Notes: generated from the letters alone by a model not told the origin. 64,000 nt of DNA from Nostocales cyanobacterium HT-58-2 (GCA_002163975.1 CP019636.1:5397501-5461500); one strand, 5' to 3'; shown: positions 51,283 through 61,565, numbered from the stretch's first letter. Made by a program: numbers and translations.

Positions 51283-52458
51283 ATGAGTTATTCAATTCAA
51301 CTACCAAAAAAATTGATGCTTCTCGGTTCAGGAGAACTAGGCAAAGAATTTGTTATTGCTGCTCAAAGGTTAGGGAATTATGTGATTGCTGTTGACCGCT
51401 ACGCAAATGCTCCGGCAATGCAAGTTGCTGATTCTTCTGAAGTCATTTCCATGCTAAGTGCTGATGATTTAGAAGCAGTTGTAAGTAAATATCAACCTGA
51501 TTTTATCATACCAGAAATTGAAGCAATTAGAACGGAAAAACTGTTGGAATTTGAGCACAAAGGAATGACAGTCATTCCTACTGCGGCTGCAACAAACTAT
51601 ACAATGAATCGTGACAGAATCAGAGAACTGGCACATCAAGAGTTAGGTATTCGCACTGCTAAATATGGTTATGCGACAACCTTAGAAGAGTTGATTGCTG
51701 TTTCTGATGAAATTGGTTTCCCTAATGTTGTCAAGCCTGTGATGTCATCCTCTGGCAAAGGGCAATCTATAGTCAAAGAAAAGAGTGAAGTTGAGAAGGC
51801 ATGGAATTATGCGATCGCAGGTTCTAGAGGTGACACTCAAAAGGTCATTGTTGAGGAATTTATTAACTTTGAAATAGAGATAACTTTGCTGACAATTAAG
51901 CAGTGGAATTCACCAACAATTTTCTGTCCTCCCATCGGTCATCGTCAAGAAAGAGGAGATTATCAAGAATCTTGGCAAACAGCACAAATGTCGGAAAAAA
52001 TGATATTGGATGCGCAGGTTGTAGCGAAAAAAGTGACTGATGCATTAGGGGGAGCGGGGATTTTTGGCGTTGAATTTTTTATTACCAAAGACGAAGTCAT
52101 TTTTTCTGAACTTTCACCCAGACCCCATGATACGGGAATGGTGACATTAATCTCGCAAAATCTTAATGAATTTGAACTGCACTTAAGGGCTATTTTAGGT
52201 TTGCCTATTCCCAACATAGAACAGTTAGGTCCTTCAGCCAGTGCCGTCATTTTAGCTACAGAAAAATCAGATTCTATTGCATACACAGGTGTCGCTGAAG
52301 CGCTGTCAGAAAAAGATGTAGACATTAGGCTATTTGGCAAACCTAATGCCCATCCTTATCGGCGCATGGGAGTCGCTTTAGCTAAAGGAAATACTGTTCA
52401 AGAAGCTAGGGAAAAGGCGACGAGAGCAGCAAGTAAAATTAAAATTACCCAATCATGA
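51283..52458 (+). CDS. purT: Formate-dependent phosphoribosylglycinamide formyltransferase
   Basis: ATP-grasp enzyme of purine synthesis that uses formate and ATP to formylate GAR. The 391-aa protein has KLMLLGSGELGKEFVIAAQRLG, IIPEIEAIRTEKLLEFE, and the ATP-grasp segments VVKPVMSSSGKGQS and FGVEFFITKDEVIFSELSPRPHDTGMVTLISQ. The SPRPHDTGMVT block is typical of PurT. Length and order match E. coli PurT. The ATG at 51283 is used. Confidence 0.97.
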   Translation: MSYSIQLPKKLMLLGSGELGKEFVIAAQRLGNYVIAVDRYANAPAMQVADSSEVISMLSADDLEAVVSKYQPDFIIPEIEAIRTEKLLEFEHKGMTVIPTAAATNYTMNRDRIRELAHQELGIRTAKYGYATTLEELIAVSDEIGFPNVVKPVMSSSGKGQSIVKEKSEVEKAWNYAIAGSRGDTQKVIVEEFINFEIEITLLTIKQWNSPTIFCPPIGHRQERGDYQESWQTAQMSEKMILDAQVVAKKVTDALGGAGIFGVEFFITKDEVIFSELSPRPHDTGMVTLISQNLNEFELHLRAILGLPIPNIEQLGPSASAVILATEKSDSIAYTGVAEALSEKDVDIRLFGKPNAHPYRRMGVALAKGNTVQEAREKATRAASKIKITQS

Positions 52459-52509
52459 TAGTTATGCTTGAACGATAGTTCAACTCTAGCTATGATGAGT
52501 GCTTATCCA

Positions 52510-53295
52510 TCAAAAACCGGGGTTTTCAAAATCTACTGGTGAAACGTCGTAACCGCCTAATTCACTGATATATTCAAGAATAGAAGTGCCAAATTCATCA
52601 GCAGATACTTGGTCTTTGAGTAGAAGGTCTGCTAACCCACTAGCACCCCTCAGATGTGCCCCTGCTAAAATGCCAGAAAGGGTGATGATGATTGTTTTTG
52701 ACACCCCTCTATCAATAAATATCTTTTCTTGACCAAGGAACTTATCTATGGACTTTCCTTGTCCCTTTAGCGTATCGTTGATACGCTTCCAGTTCAGGGC
52801 AAATTCCTCACGAATTGCAAATTCTTGCACATCAGGAGAATTGAGGAATTGTGATTTGCTATCAATACCCTTCTTTCCTGTCCATGTACCTCGCCAGAAA
52901 TTTTTGTCGGCGCCATTTCCAAAGAAAATACCGTCTTTAGGTATGTAGTAGCCAAGGTCAATTAGCAGAGGTTCTCCAAATTGGTACTTGCCCATGAACG
53001 AGAGTGAGTTTTCAACTTTGTACTGATTTGGATCTCCTGATGGTAAACCTGTTTCACGCCTTCCAAGTGCTTCGAGGAAATCGCGAAACCCTCCCTTGTT
53101 CGTACCTCCCCTTATAGGAAGACAGATTTCCTGGCCTGGCTGCAAATTTTTAGCCTCATCTTCTGTAAATGGCGTGCCATCTGGTTGTTTTATTTCACGC
53201 CAACGGTTACCATCACCCAACTTTTGAACAGCAATATCAAAAAGTTTATCTCCCGCCTTTATAATGTATGAACTACTACTGGATGGACAAGACAT
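52510..53295 (-). CDS. LysM domain protein with lysozyme-like C-terminal domain
   Basis: A 261-aa protein with an N-terminal LysM domain (about residues 9-60: YIIKAGDKLFDIAVQKLGDGNRW ending GQEICLP). The remaining 195 residues begin FRDFLEALGRRETGLPSGDPNQY and contain MGKYQFGEPLLIDLGYY, a pattern of lysozyme/transglycosylase folds in which the Glu of RRETG would be catalytic. No signal peptide is visible; the MSCPSSSSS start is non-hydrophobic. It may therefore be delivered by another machine or released by lysis. It converges with purT and lies next to the CHAT-WD40 gene on the same strand. The ATG at 53295 has GAGG 7 bases upstream. Confidence 0.75.
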   Translation of the reverse strand: MSCPSSSSSYIIKAGDKLFDIAVQKLGDGNRWREIKQPDGTPFTEDEAKNLQPGQEICLPIRGGTNKGGFRDFLEALGRRETGLPSGDPNQYKVENSLSFMGKYQFGEPLLIDLGYYIPKDGIFFGNGADKNFWRGTWTGKKGIDSKSQFLNSPDVQEFAIREEFALNWKRINDTLKGQGKSIDKFLGQEKIFIDRGVSKTIIITLSGILAGAHLRGASGLADLLLKDQVSADEFGTSILEYISELGGYDVSPVDFENPGF

Positions 53296-53469
53296 AAAGG
53301 ACCTCAGCTTAGTAGGTTTTTTAAACTAGAGAAGGTAATTGCTTCAAAGCCTTCTAAATTTTTAATAGTTGCAATTGAATCAACTTATGCGCTTTTCAGT
53401 TAGAAAGTGTCAATAGATCTTGTTGACAATGTATATGCTTGTCAAAAATAAAGTTAGATAAAGATATTT

Positions 53470-56400
53470 TTAAAAGAGCGCCATCTCATGATGTTCAATT
53501 CCAATCCCATCGCAAATGTGGCGATCGCTCTCATTAACATGGGGATTAGTCTTAAGATAATCACATACCCAATTGCAACCGTACCTCAGTAGATCATCTG
53601 GCTTGAAGTTCAAATTCCATACAATTAATCTTCCTACTTTGTCAGATGAAGCAAGGAGATGACCATCGGGGCTGAAATTAACGCTCATGACTTGCTCTTC
53701 GTGTCCCTTGTAAGTTCTCAGTTCCTTACCGTCGAGATTCCATAATTTAACAGTATTGTCTAAACTGGCGGTAGCAAGGGTATGACCCTCAGGGCTAAAC
53801 CTGACTCTGAATACTCCACCGTCATGACCTGTGAGGGTTGTAATTAATTTACCTTCACTCGTCCAAAGTTTGACAGTTTTATCCTCACTGGCACTGGCGA
53901 TTATTCTACCATTGGGGCTGAAAATGACGTTATGAACTCCATCTGTATGACCTATGAAGGTTGTGATTAATTTACCTTCACTCGTCCAAAGTTTGACAGT
54001 CTTGTCCCAACTAGCGGTAGCAATAGTTTTCCCATCAGGGCTGAAACTAACGCTATTGACCGTATCTTCATGCCCTTTGAGGGTGTGAATTTCTTTCCCA
54101 TCTAAATTCCACAATTTGACAGTTTTGTCAGTACTGGCGGTGGCAAAGCTCTTGCCATCAGGGCTAAAACTCACTTTCCAGATCCAATCTTTATGCGCCT
54201 TAAAAGTTTTGATTTCCTTGCCTTCGCGAGTCCACAGTTTGACAATTCCATCAGTAGTAGCAGTAGCAATTGTCTTCCCATCGGAGCTGAAACTGACATC
54301 AGTTACATCCTTGTCATACCCCTTGAAAATTTCGAGTTCTTGACCATCCCAGCTCCAGAGTTTAACAGTTTTGTCAGCACTGGCGGTCGCAATCGTCCTG
54401 CCGTCGGGGCTAAAACTGACGCTATAAATCGCATCTTTATGCGCCTGAAGGATTTGCAGTTCCTTACCTTTTACCTTCCAGAGTTTGACAGTTTTGTCTT
54501 TACTAGCAGTGGCCATCATTTGACCGTCAGGGCTGAAACTAACGTCCCAAACCCAATTTTTATGGCCAGTCAGGGTTTGGAGTTTTTCGCCATCAGAACT
54601 CCAGAGTATAGCAGTTTTGTCAGCACTGGCGGTCGCAATTGTCTTGCCATCGGGACTAAAAGTCACTCTAGTCACTGCATCTTTGTGCCCTCTGAGAATT
54701 TTAAGTTCCTTACCCTCAATGCTCCAGAGTTTGACAGTTTTGTCCTGGCTAGCAGTAGCAATTGTCTTGCCATCGGGACTGAAACTGACGCTCCAGACCC
54801 AATCATTATGTCCTGTCAAAGTTCGGAGTTCTTTGCCATCTTTGCTCCAAAGTTTGACAGTTTTGTCAGCACTGGCGGTGGCAAGAGTTTTCCCATCTGG
54901 GCTGAAACTAACACTAAAAACCGCAGCTTTATGCCCCTTCAGGGTTGTGATGAGTTGACCCTCACTCGTCCACAGTTTGACAGTTTTATCGTCACTGGCG
55001 GTGGCAAGAGTTTTCCCATCTGGGCTGAAACTGACTCTATTAACCGCTTCTTTATGCCCTTCAAGGGTTGTGATGAGTTGACCTTCATGAGTCCACAGTT
55101 TGACAGTCGTATCCCAACTAGCGGTAGCAAGAGTTTTCCCATCGGGGCTAAAAGTCACGCTATAAACTTTATCGCCATGTCCGTTGAGGGTTTGGAGTTC
55201 TTTCCCATCCCTGCTCCAGAGTTTGATGGTTTTGTCAGCACTGGCAGTAGCAATCATTTGACCATCAGGGCTGAAACTGACATCTATAACCTCAGCTTGA
55301 TGCCTTTCTAATGAATTACGCTCTCTGACTTTATAGACAGCCTCTTGTAATAAAATATTGATTTGTTTCTGGATATCAGCTTTCTCCTTGAATCTATAAA
55401 ATGCCAGATGACCTGGTATTCTATTCAGGTTTTTCGATGCTTTCAAACTTTCTATCAGTGCATCAAAATCCTGATGCGAAGTTAAGAGTGCTTCACTGGA
55501 TGCACTAATAGCTTTGATTTCGCTTCTTGCTGACTCTTGCGAGTTCCACCAAGCTAACCCTGCCAAACTCAAAGCGACTACCAAACCACCTGCTAAGCCT
55601 GAAATAGTTAATTGCCGTCTGCGCTTCTGCTTTTTGTGCTCATTATCTCGCAGTGCCAAAGAAAGCTCTATGAAATGTTTTTCTCCAGAACTCAGTTCAT
55701 CTGTGCGTTTTTGCCGCCAATATTCTGCATCCAAGAGCGGCTTTCCACGCAACAGGGCACCTTCATCTTTGCCGCTACTTTCCCATTGACGAATGAGCGA
55801 TCGCAACTGCTCTTGGGCGTGACGAAATTCACCATCAACTTGTATCCACTGCTCTAAGCGTCCCCAGCTTCTGATCAACGCCTCATGCACAATTTCCACT
55901 GTTTCTTCACCTGATGACTCGTTGCGGTTTGTCACCACAAGACGTGCATCAGCTAAACGCGTCACTAAATCCCAGTTTTCTGAGCTGACTTCATCACGAA
56001 TTGCCAATCTCCGGGTAGCCTCAATTCCTTCTCCTAAACGCACCAACTGCATAAATACTCGCTGCGCACGAGTTCTGTCTGCCTCATAAAGCTGGGCATA
56101 CACTGCTTCGGCGTGGATAGCCAAAGCCTCCTCGACACCTCCAATCTCGTCGTAGCCTCCATGGGTCAGCCATCCATTTGTCTGTTTTGACCACAGTTGT
56201 GTTAAAGCAAACTCCAGCAACGGCAAACGTCCTGACTGATCATTGCATGCATTAATAAGTTTATTTGTCAACTCATTCTCTAATCTCACCTGCATTTGTG
56301 TTGCGGGCTGTTCAATAGCTGCGCGCAATTCCTCATGGCTCATTGGTCCGAGATTAAGGACTGCTCCTTGCAATGCATCACTAAACGGGCGATAAGAAAG

Positions 56401-58146
56401 GGCATGTCCGTAAAAGTCTGCTCGTAGGGTCAAGACTAGGGTAAATGCCGGAGCCAACTTGACTGCATTCAATAAGAGATCTAAGATACCTTGGCGTTCT
56501 TCTTCTGGGCAAAGAGTGTACAGTTCTTCAAATTGGTCAGCGATTAAGACCAAACGAGTTTTAGGGTTTTGCTGAACAAAGCTTTCGATGATTTTGTATA
56601 AAGCTTTATTATCTTTACGCAGTGCTATTTCAAGTTCTAATTCAATAAGGCGACGAGCATTTAATTTTTGATTTATGTCTTTTTGATTTATATCTTTATT
56701 TAAGTTTTCTGTTTGTAAGGATGGAACGGATAAAGCTTCGCCAATAGTAGAGGCAAATGCCCTTACTAACGCTTCAATGGGATTGTTTCCTGAGCGAAAC
56801 GAGACAATCTGCCATTCGACATTTGAATCTTGACGTAAGTGAGAAACCAAACCAGCAAATACGACACTCGACTTACCACTTCCACTAGGACCAACCACCG
56901 CTACTAACGGTTTTCTTTTGCTCGCCGCCACTAAATCCTGTGTGAACTGCTCCCGCCCAAAAAATAGGTGAGCATCTTCCTCTTGAAAGGCAAATAACCC
57001 ACGATAGGGACATGGAGGAAGTCCACCTAAGTTCAACCAATTTGGTGGTTCTACTGCCGGATTTTGACAAATGACAGGCAACCAAGAAGCACCAGGGAAA
57101 TCATCTTCTACTCCTTGTAACTTTCTGCGTGCTTGTTGTACGGCAAGATATAAAGAATGCCGTTCTACAGCAAAAGCTTCAAGAAAATACTTAAAAAATT
57201 CTTGTGCTACCAGGTTCGGCACTGACTCACGCATCACAATCACTGTGGGAATATTCAATTTTTCCAGCGCACTAGCCAATCCCAGTCCATCACAGGAGTT
57301 GAAAATTGCTAGTTGTAAACCATTGTCAATCGCTGCTTTGAGAGCTTCTTCTAACTGTTCAATTGTTAAGCTGTTATTCTTTTGATTTTCGTTAATATAA
57401 ATCCTGCCTGTTGTTCCTTCGGTGTGGCTGTGACCTGCAAAAAAAAGGATGTCCCAACCTGGATTTTGCCAAAGCAGAGTGTTAAATTCTTGACGTGAAG
57501 GATTGACAAGAAAGACTATTTCTGCACCTTCTAAACTGTTAAGAAATTTGATTTCTCTTTCTAGATCAATTCCTTGGCTATTGCCTAAAACTGCTAGAAT
57601 TCTAACTTTGTTTTTAGGTAATTTTAACTGTGATGGTTCCCTGCGTTTATACTCTAGTTGCGAAAGAGCCATTCCTGCTTTTGGATAATCATTAAAGAAA
57701 TCCCAACGATGCCATGGTAATCGTCGCACCAAAGAATCATTGGTCTCAATTATGACGCGAATTTCTTCTGCTGGGTGGAGTTGCGATCGCAGTTGTCGTT
57801 CTATGTTGAGAAATTCACAAGATTGGAGCCAATGATTAATCTGTTCTTGTACTTTTTGAGAAACTGTATCAAGATTGACAACAGAAACATTAGTTATACC
57901 ACCTTCGTCAATTTCTAGTTCATCATCTTCTTCTATCAATTGAGACCGTAACTGCTGGCGACCACAAATATTTTTATAAATTAACTGCCAATTAATACAG
58001 ATTTCAACCAAGGATGGTGCTGCGGGTAAACTACCTACAAATTGCTGTGGAAGGGAGTTTTCTGATGACCATAACCGAGCAGTAACATTTGGAAATCCGT
58101 TGTTCAAATCACCACTTCCTAGGCTGATCACAACTGATCTACTCAT
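53470..58146 (-). CDS. CHAT protease-like, STAND NTPase and 14 WD40 repeat protein
   Basis: A 1558-aa signalling-type protein. Residues about 1-375 are a CHAT (caspase/separase-like) domain with catalytic His239 (ILFFAGHSHTEG) and Cys285 (AIFNSCDGLGLA). Residues about 385-720 are an AAA/STAND NTPase: CPYRGLFAFQEEDAHLFFGRE, Walker A VVGPSGSGKSSVV near 420, Walker B RLVLIADQFEELY and LRADFYG. A membrane segment lies near 850-870 (ISGLAGGLVVALSLAGLAWW). From about 940 there are 14 WD40 repeats, enough for two seven-blade propellers, with a near-invariant FSPDGKTIATAS core. The ATG at 58146 is preferred over a TTG 27 bases upstream. Targets of the CHAT domain are unknown. It shares its N-terminal region with the divergent gene at 59040. 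Confidence 0.93.
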   Translation of the reverse strand: MSRSVVISLGSGDLNNGFPNVTARLWSSENSLPQQFVGSLPAAPSLVEICINWQLIYKNICGRQQLRSQLIEEDDELEIDEGGITNVSVVNLDTVSQKVQEQINHWLQSCEFLNIERQLRSQLHPAEEIRVIIETNDSLVRRLPWHRWDFFNDYPKAGMALSQLEYKRREPSQLKLPKNKVRILAVLGNSQGIDLEREIKFLNSLEGAEIVFLVNPSRQEFNTLLWQNPGWDILFFAGHSHTEGTTGRIYINENQKNNSLTIEQLEEALKAAIDNGLQLAIFNSCDGLGLASALEKLNIPTVIVMRESVPNLVAQEFFKYFLEAFAVERHSLYLAVQQARRKLQGVEDDFPGASWLPVICQNPAVEPPNWLNLGGLPPCPYRGLFAFQEEDAHLFFGREQFTQDLVAASKRKPLVAVVGPSGSGKSSVVFAGLVSHLRQDSNVEWQIVSFRSGNNPIEALVRAFASTIGEALSVPSLQTENLNKDINQKDINQKLNARRLIELELEIALRKDNKALYKIIESFVQQNPKTRLVLIADQFEELYTLCPEEERQGILDLLLNAVKLAPAFTLVLTLRADFYGHALSYRPFSDALQGAVLNLGPMSHEELRAAIEQPATQMQVRLENELTNKLINACNDQSGRLPLLEFALTQLWSKQTNGWLTHGGYDEIGGVEEALAIHAEAVYAQLYEADRTRAQRVFMQLVRLGEGIEATRRLAIRDEVSSENWDLVTRLADARLVVTNRNESSGEETVEIVHEALIRSWGRLEQWIQVDGEFRHAQEQLRSLIRQWESSGKDEGALLRGKPLLDAEYWRQKRTDELSSGEKHFIELSLALRDNEHKKQKRRRQLTISGLAGGLVVALSLAGLAWWNSQESARSEIKAISASSEALLTSHQDFDALIESLKASKNLNRIPGHLAFYRFKEKADIQKQINILLQEAVYKVRERNSLERHQAEVIDVSFSPDGQMIATASADKTIKLWSRDGKELQTLNGHGDKVYSVTFSPDGKTLATASWDTTVKLWTHEGQLITTLEGHKEAVNRVSFSPDGKTLATASDDKTVKLWTSEGQLITTLKGHKAAVFSVSFSPDGKTLATASADKTVKLWSKDGKELRTLTGHNDWVWSVSFSPDGKTIATASQDKTVKLWSIEGKELKILRGHKDAVTRVTFSPDGKTIATASADKTAILWSSDGEKLQTLTGHKNWVWDVSFSPDGQMMATASKDKTVKLWKVKGKELQILQAHKDAIYSVSFSPDGRTIATASADKTVKLWSWDGQELEIFKGYDKDVTDVSFSSDGKTIATATTDGIVKLWTREGKEIKTFKAHKDWIWKVSFSPDGKSFATASTDKTVKLWNLDGKEIHTLKGHEDTVNSVSFSPDGKTIATASWDKTVKLWTSEGKLITTFIGHTDGVHNVIFSPNGRIIASASEDKTVKLWTSEGKLITTLTGHDGGVFRVRFSPEGHTLATASLDNTVKLWNLDGKELRTYKGHEEQVMSVNFSPDGHLLASSDKVGRLIVWNLNFKPDDLLRYGCNWVCDYLKTNPHVNESDRHICDGIGIEHHEMALF

Positions 58147-59039
58147 AGAGAAGACATTTCTTTTTGCGTGCAAGGATGCTCTTTTCTACAAATTCTGTTT
58201 ATTCTTTTTCGCATATTGACATTAAATATTAAGTTTTGTAAAAAAAGATTGAGTTGCGGAATCACAACCGAGCCTACTGTCTTTGAAAAGAATATTGTGA
58301 ATAGTCTATTGACTCTATTGACTCTATTGAAAGATACCTGCATAGACACACTCTGACAGAAGTAGCCATGATTAGATAAATAAAACTTTAGATAAATAAA
58401 GCCAAGGATTTTGAACTGATGCAGTTCTACTATAATATAATATTCTGATTAAATAATGATAATCCTATTTAAAACGTATAAGAACAATTAGAACAACAAG
58501 CAATATCAAAGATTTTAGGAATTTGACTGCTTCTTCTCGTATACTTCCAATACAGATTGTACGGCATTGTATGTGTCTTAGTGTGCTCACCTGCTCAGAG
58601 TTCAGAGCCGCTTCAGTCATTGTTGAAAGTCCGTTATGCAAAGTGCCCCACTTCTATAATCAATGGCAAATGACTTGTGTATTAAAGACCCAAACTCCCT
58701 TGTGTGAAAATGCACCTAGAAGCTTCTAGTTTTTGTGTTCTTACGTTTTATATAAAATTTTCATCACAAAAAGAATTTTTATGTTTACTAAAAACTAAGC
58801 TCTTTTTAATCAAGTTCCTACTTTTTAGCAGAAGGATGCATCGCTTTCTTGTTCAATCTGTTGTAGAATACTCTGGAGTTTAACGAAAACACAATATCAA
58901 CTATAAAGTAAAACTTTATAGAGGAAAAATTAATTTTTAGTAAAGCTTTTTTTTATTTAAGCACACTATAACTTGAAAATAAACTTTGATGAAATAACTT
59001 AAACATATTTATCATTTGACGACTTTTTATCAGATACCT
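58147..59039. other. 893-base divergent intergenic region between two CHAT genes
   Basis: AT-rich with no convincing gene. It contains three tandem copies of the 9-mer TCTATTGAC (58305-58331, the last copy ending A), AGATAAATAAA twice near 58374 and 58388, and the palindrome CTAGAAGCTTCTAG (58716-58729) followed by five T, terminator-like. An open frame at 58523-58729 has no recognisable product. Promoters of both CHAT genes should be here. Confidence 0.6.
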
Positions 59040-61565
59040 ATGAATAGGTTGGTAGTTTTAAGCTTAGGTCAAGGAAATCTATACGAAGGCTTTCCCGTTG
59101 TAACAGCATATATTGGGGAAGCAAGCAATCCCTATCGGACAAAATTTACTGCTAGTTTACCATCTGCACCAAAAATTCCTGAGATCTACCGCAATTGGCA
59201 GTCACTTTATTCAGCTTTTTATCATCGTCCATGTTTACGTATTGGTGGAGAAGACATCGAAGAAATTGACGATACCTTTGAAATTGAAGAGGCTTACATT
59301 ACAAATATTTCGGAAGTAGATTTGAAAGATTTAGGTGAGCAGCTTAATGACTTGATAAATCTATGGTTGAATTCACCAGAATTTCGCAAAATTGAGCAGC
59401 AACTACGCACACATTTAGAACCTTCTGAAGAAATTTGCTTTGTTATTGAAACCAATGACGATCTACTGCGGCGATTACCTTGGCATTTATGGAGTTTCTT
59501 TGATGATTATCCTCAAGCAGAAGTCGCCTTAAGTTCATCAGAGTATCAACAACCGCCTAAGTTACCTAAAATTGAAAAATCAAAAAATAGAATACTAGCA
59601 ATACTTGGAAATAGTCAAGAAATTGACATTAGTCAAGATAGAATTTTTTTAGAAAAATTATTAACTGGTGCTGAAATTCAATTTTTAGTAGAGCCGAAAC
59701 TAAGCAGGCTCAATGACCAGCTTTGGCAACAAGGTTGGGATATTCTCTTTTTTGCCGGTCATAGTTGCAGTCTAAAAAAAGGGTGTCTGCAACTCAATCA
59801 AAAAGAGACCATTACCCTAGACCAATTGAAGTATGGGCTTAAGCAAGCCATCAATCGTGGATTACGGTTGGCAATTTTCAACTCTTGCGACGGTTTAGGT
59901 TTAGCGCAACAGTTGCAAGCATTGCACATCCCACAAGTCATTATCATGCGCGAGCCGGTGCCGAACGTAGTCGCTCAAGAATTTTTAAAGCATTTTCTTG
60001 CGGAATTTTCTCGGGGACAGTCTTTGTATACTGCATTACGTTCTGCTCGAGAAAGACTACAAGGATTGGAGGGAGAATATCCATGTGCGACTTGGCTACC
60101 AATCATTTGCACTAATCCTGCTGAACCGCCAATGGTTTGGCATACAGAGCATCGAACTGAACGAGTCTACAAGGTGGGATCTCTAGCTGCGGCTTCCCTA
60201 ACAAAACAGCCTACTGCTCGCTATTTTGGCAGCCATACTTTTTCTAGAATAGCAAACCACAATCTGTTCCGTGGACATCGCTCAAGTTTTGCAGCCAGTC
60301 ACCGTCTTCCAACTGTGCTGCTAGCAAGTGTGTTAGTAGCAGCCAGTATTATGGGGGTACGCCATTTAGGGATGCTACAACCTTGGGAACTGCATTCTTA
60401 TGATTATTTAATGCATCTACGACCAGCAGATGAAAAGCTAGACCCGCGACTATTGATAGTAACTATTAATGAGGCTGATATTCAGTATCAGATCCAGAAA
60501 AAGATGAATATGCGTTGGTCATTATCAGACCAAGCACTGAGTCAACTCTTGCAAAAATTGGAGCAGTACCAACCTGCAACCATTGGTTTAGATATTTATC
60601 GTGATTTCCCCATTAATCCCCAATTTTCAGAATTAGGCGATCGCCTACAGCAAGATCAGCGTATATTCACAGTCTGCAAAGTTTCTGCTCCCAATGACGG
60701 CGCACCTGATGGTATTCCCCCCCCTTCCAAAGTTCCAAAACAACGCATAAGTTTTAGTGATTTTGTGGCAGACTCAGATAGTGTGCTTCGTCGCCAACTT
60801 GTGCAATTAACTCCTCCTCCAGAATCTCCCTGTGCAGCAGAATATGCTTTGAGCTTTCAGTTGGCGCAGCACTACCTGAATGCACAAGGCAAGAAATGGG
60901 ATATTAATCAACAGAAGAACTTGCAAATTGGCAACACCATTTTTAAACGCTTAGAATCCCATACCAGCGGCTACCAAAGAGTTGATGCATCGGGATATCA
61001 AATCCTGCTGAATTATCGTTCTGTGCCCTCTCTTCTCAAGATAGCTCAACAAGTTTCTTTAAAAGATATTCTTAATAACGAGATATCTCCTCAAGTTTTG
61101 CAGAAGTTGGTGAAGAATCGCATCGTACTTATTGGTGTAATAGCCAGCAGTTCCCCTGATGATTGGGAAACTCCATACACTGCAAAAGCACCAGATACAG
61201 AAAAGCAAATCCCAGGAGTGTTTGTACAGGCGCAGATGGTGAGCCATATTCTCAGTGCTGTTTTGGATGGTAGACCCCTCATGTGGTGGTGGTCTGGATG
61301 GTTGGAAGCGCTGTGGGTATGGGGATGGGCATTACTGGGAGGTCTTCTATCTTGGCGTATTTTAGAGCCAATTCATCTAGGATCAGCGATCGCCATAGCG
61401 CTATTAACACTTTTTAGTATCTGCTTTGGTATATTTACGCAAGCAGGGTGGATTCCGCTCGTCCCCTCAACACTAGCATTGATATCTTGTGCGGTTGTGT
61501 TGAAGATACTACCGCGCACCCGTGCAAGAAGCAACAGCAAAAAACGTTGGAACTTTCAAATATGA
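59040..61565 (+). CDS. CHAT protease-like and CHASE2 sensor membrane protein
   Basis: An 841-aa protein. Residues about 1-370 are a CHAT domain with His241 (ILFFAGHSCS) and Cys283 (AIFNSCDGLGLA). The whole segment is paralogous to the start of the divergent CHAT-STAND-WD40 protein. A membrane helix near 425-445 (TVLLASVLVAASIMGV) leads into a CHASE2 extracytoplasmic sensor domain (about 455-740: WELHSYDYLMHLRPADEK, LIVTINEADIQY, then TIGLDIYRDFP). Two to three helices at the C-terminus (EALWVWGWALLGGLLSWRI and SAIAIALLTLFSICFGIF) complete the CHASE2 type. The ATG at 59040 is chosen; the stop overlaps the next ATG (ATGA). Probably an outside-signal sensor wired to a protease-like domain; inferred. 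Confidence 0.92.
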   Translation: MNRLVVLSLGQGNLYEGFPVVTAYIGEASNPYRTKFTASLPSAPKIPEIYRNWQSLYSAFYHRPCLRIGGEDIEEIDDTFEIEEAYITNISEVDLKDLGEQLNDLINLWLNSPEFRKIEQQLRTHLEPSEEICFVIETNDDLLRRLPWHLWSFFDDYPQAEVALSSSEYQQPPKLPKIEKSKNRILAILGNSQEIDISQDRIFLEKLLTGAEIQFLVEPKLSRLNDQLWQQGWDILFFAGHSCSLKKGCLQLNQKETITLDQLKYGLKQAINRGLRLAIFNSCDGLGLAQQLQALHIPQVIIMREPVPNVVAQEFLKHFLAEFSRGQSLYTALRSARERLQGLEGEYPCATWLPIICTNPAEPPMVWHTEHRTERVYKVGSLAAASLTKQPTARYFGSHTFSRIANHNLFRGHRSSFAASHRLPTVLLASVLVAASIMGVRHLGMLQPWELHSYDYLMHLRPADEKLDPRLLIVTINEADIQYQIQKKMNMRWSLSDQALSQLLQKLEQYQPATIGLDIYRDFPINPQFSELGDRLQQDQRIFTVCKVSAPNDGAPDGIPPPSKVPKQRISFSDFVADSDSVLRRQLVQLTPPPESPCAAEYALSFQLAQHYLNAQGKKWDINQQKNLQIGNTIFKRLESHTSGYQRVDASGYQILLNYRSVPSLLKIAQQVSLKDILNNEISPQVLQKLVKNRIVLIGVIASSSPDDWETPYTAKAPDTEKQIPGVFVQAQMVSHILSAVLDGRPLMWWWSGWLEALWVWGWALLGGLLSWRILEPIHLGSAIAIALLTLFSICFGIFTQAGWIPLVPSTLALISCAVVLKILPRTRARSNSKKRWNFQI

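Noticed and set aside
54193..55311. Long open frame (372 codons) on the + strand opposite the WD40 region
   Set aside because: It is the antisense shadow of the periodic WD40 coding repeat; its own product is just the repeat in another frame with no known domain.
58523..58729. 68-codon open frame in the intergenic region between the CHAT genes
   Set aside because: No ribosome-binding site, no recognisable domain and a translation rich in Cys, typical of noncoding AT/GC-mixed sequence.
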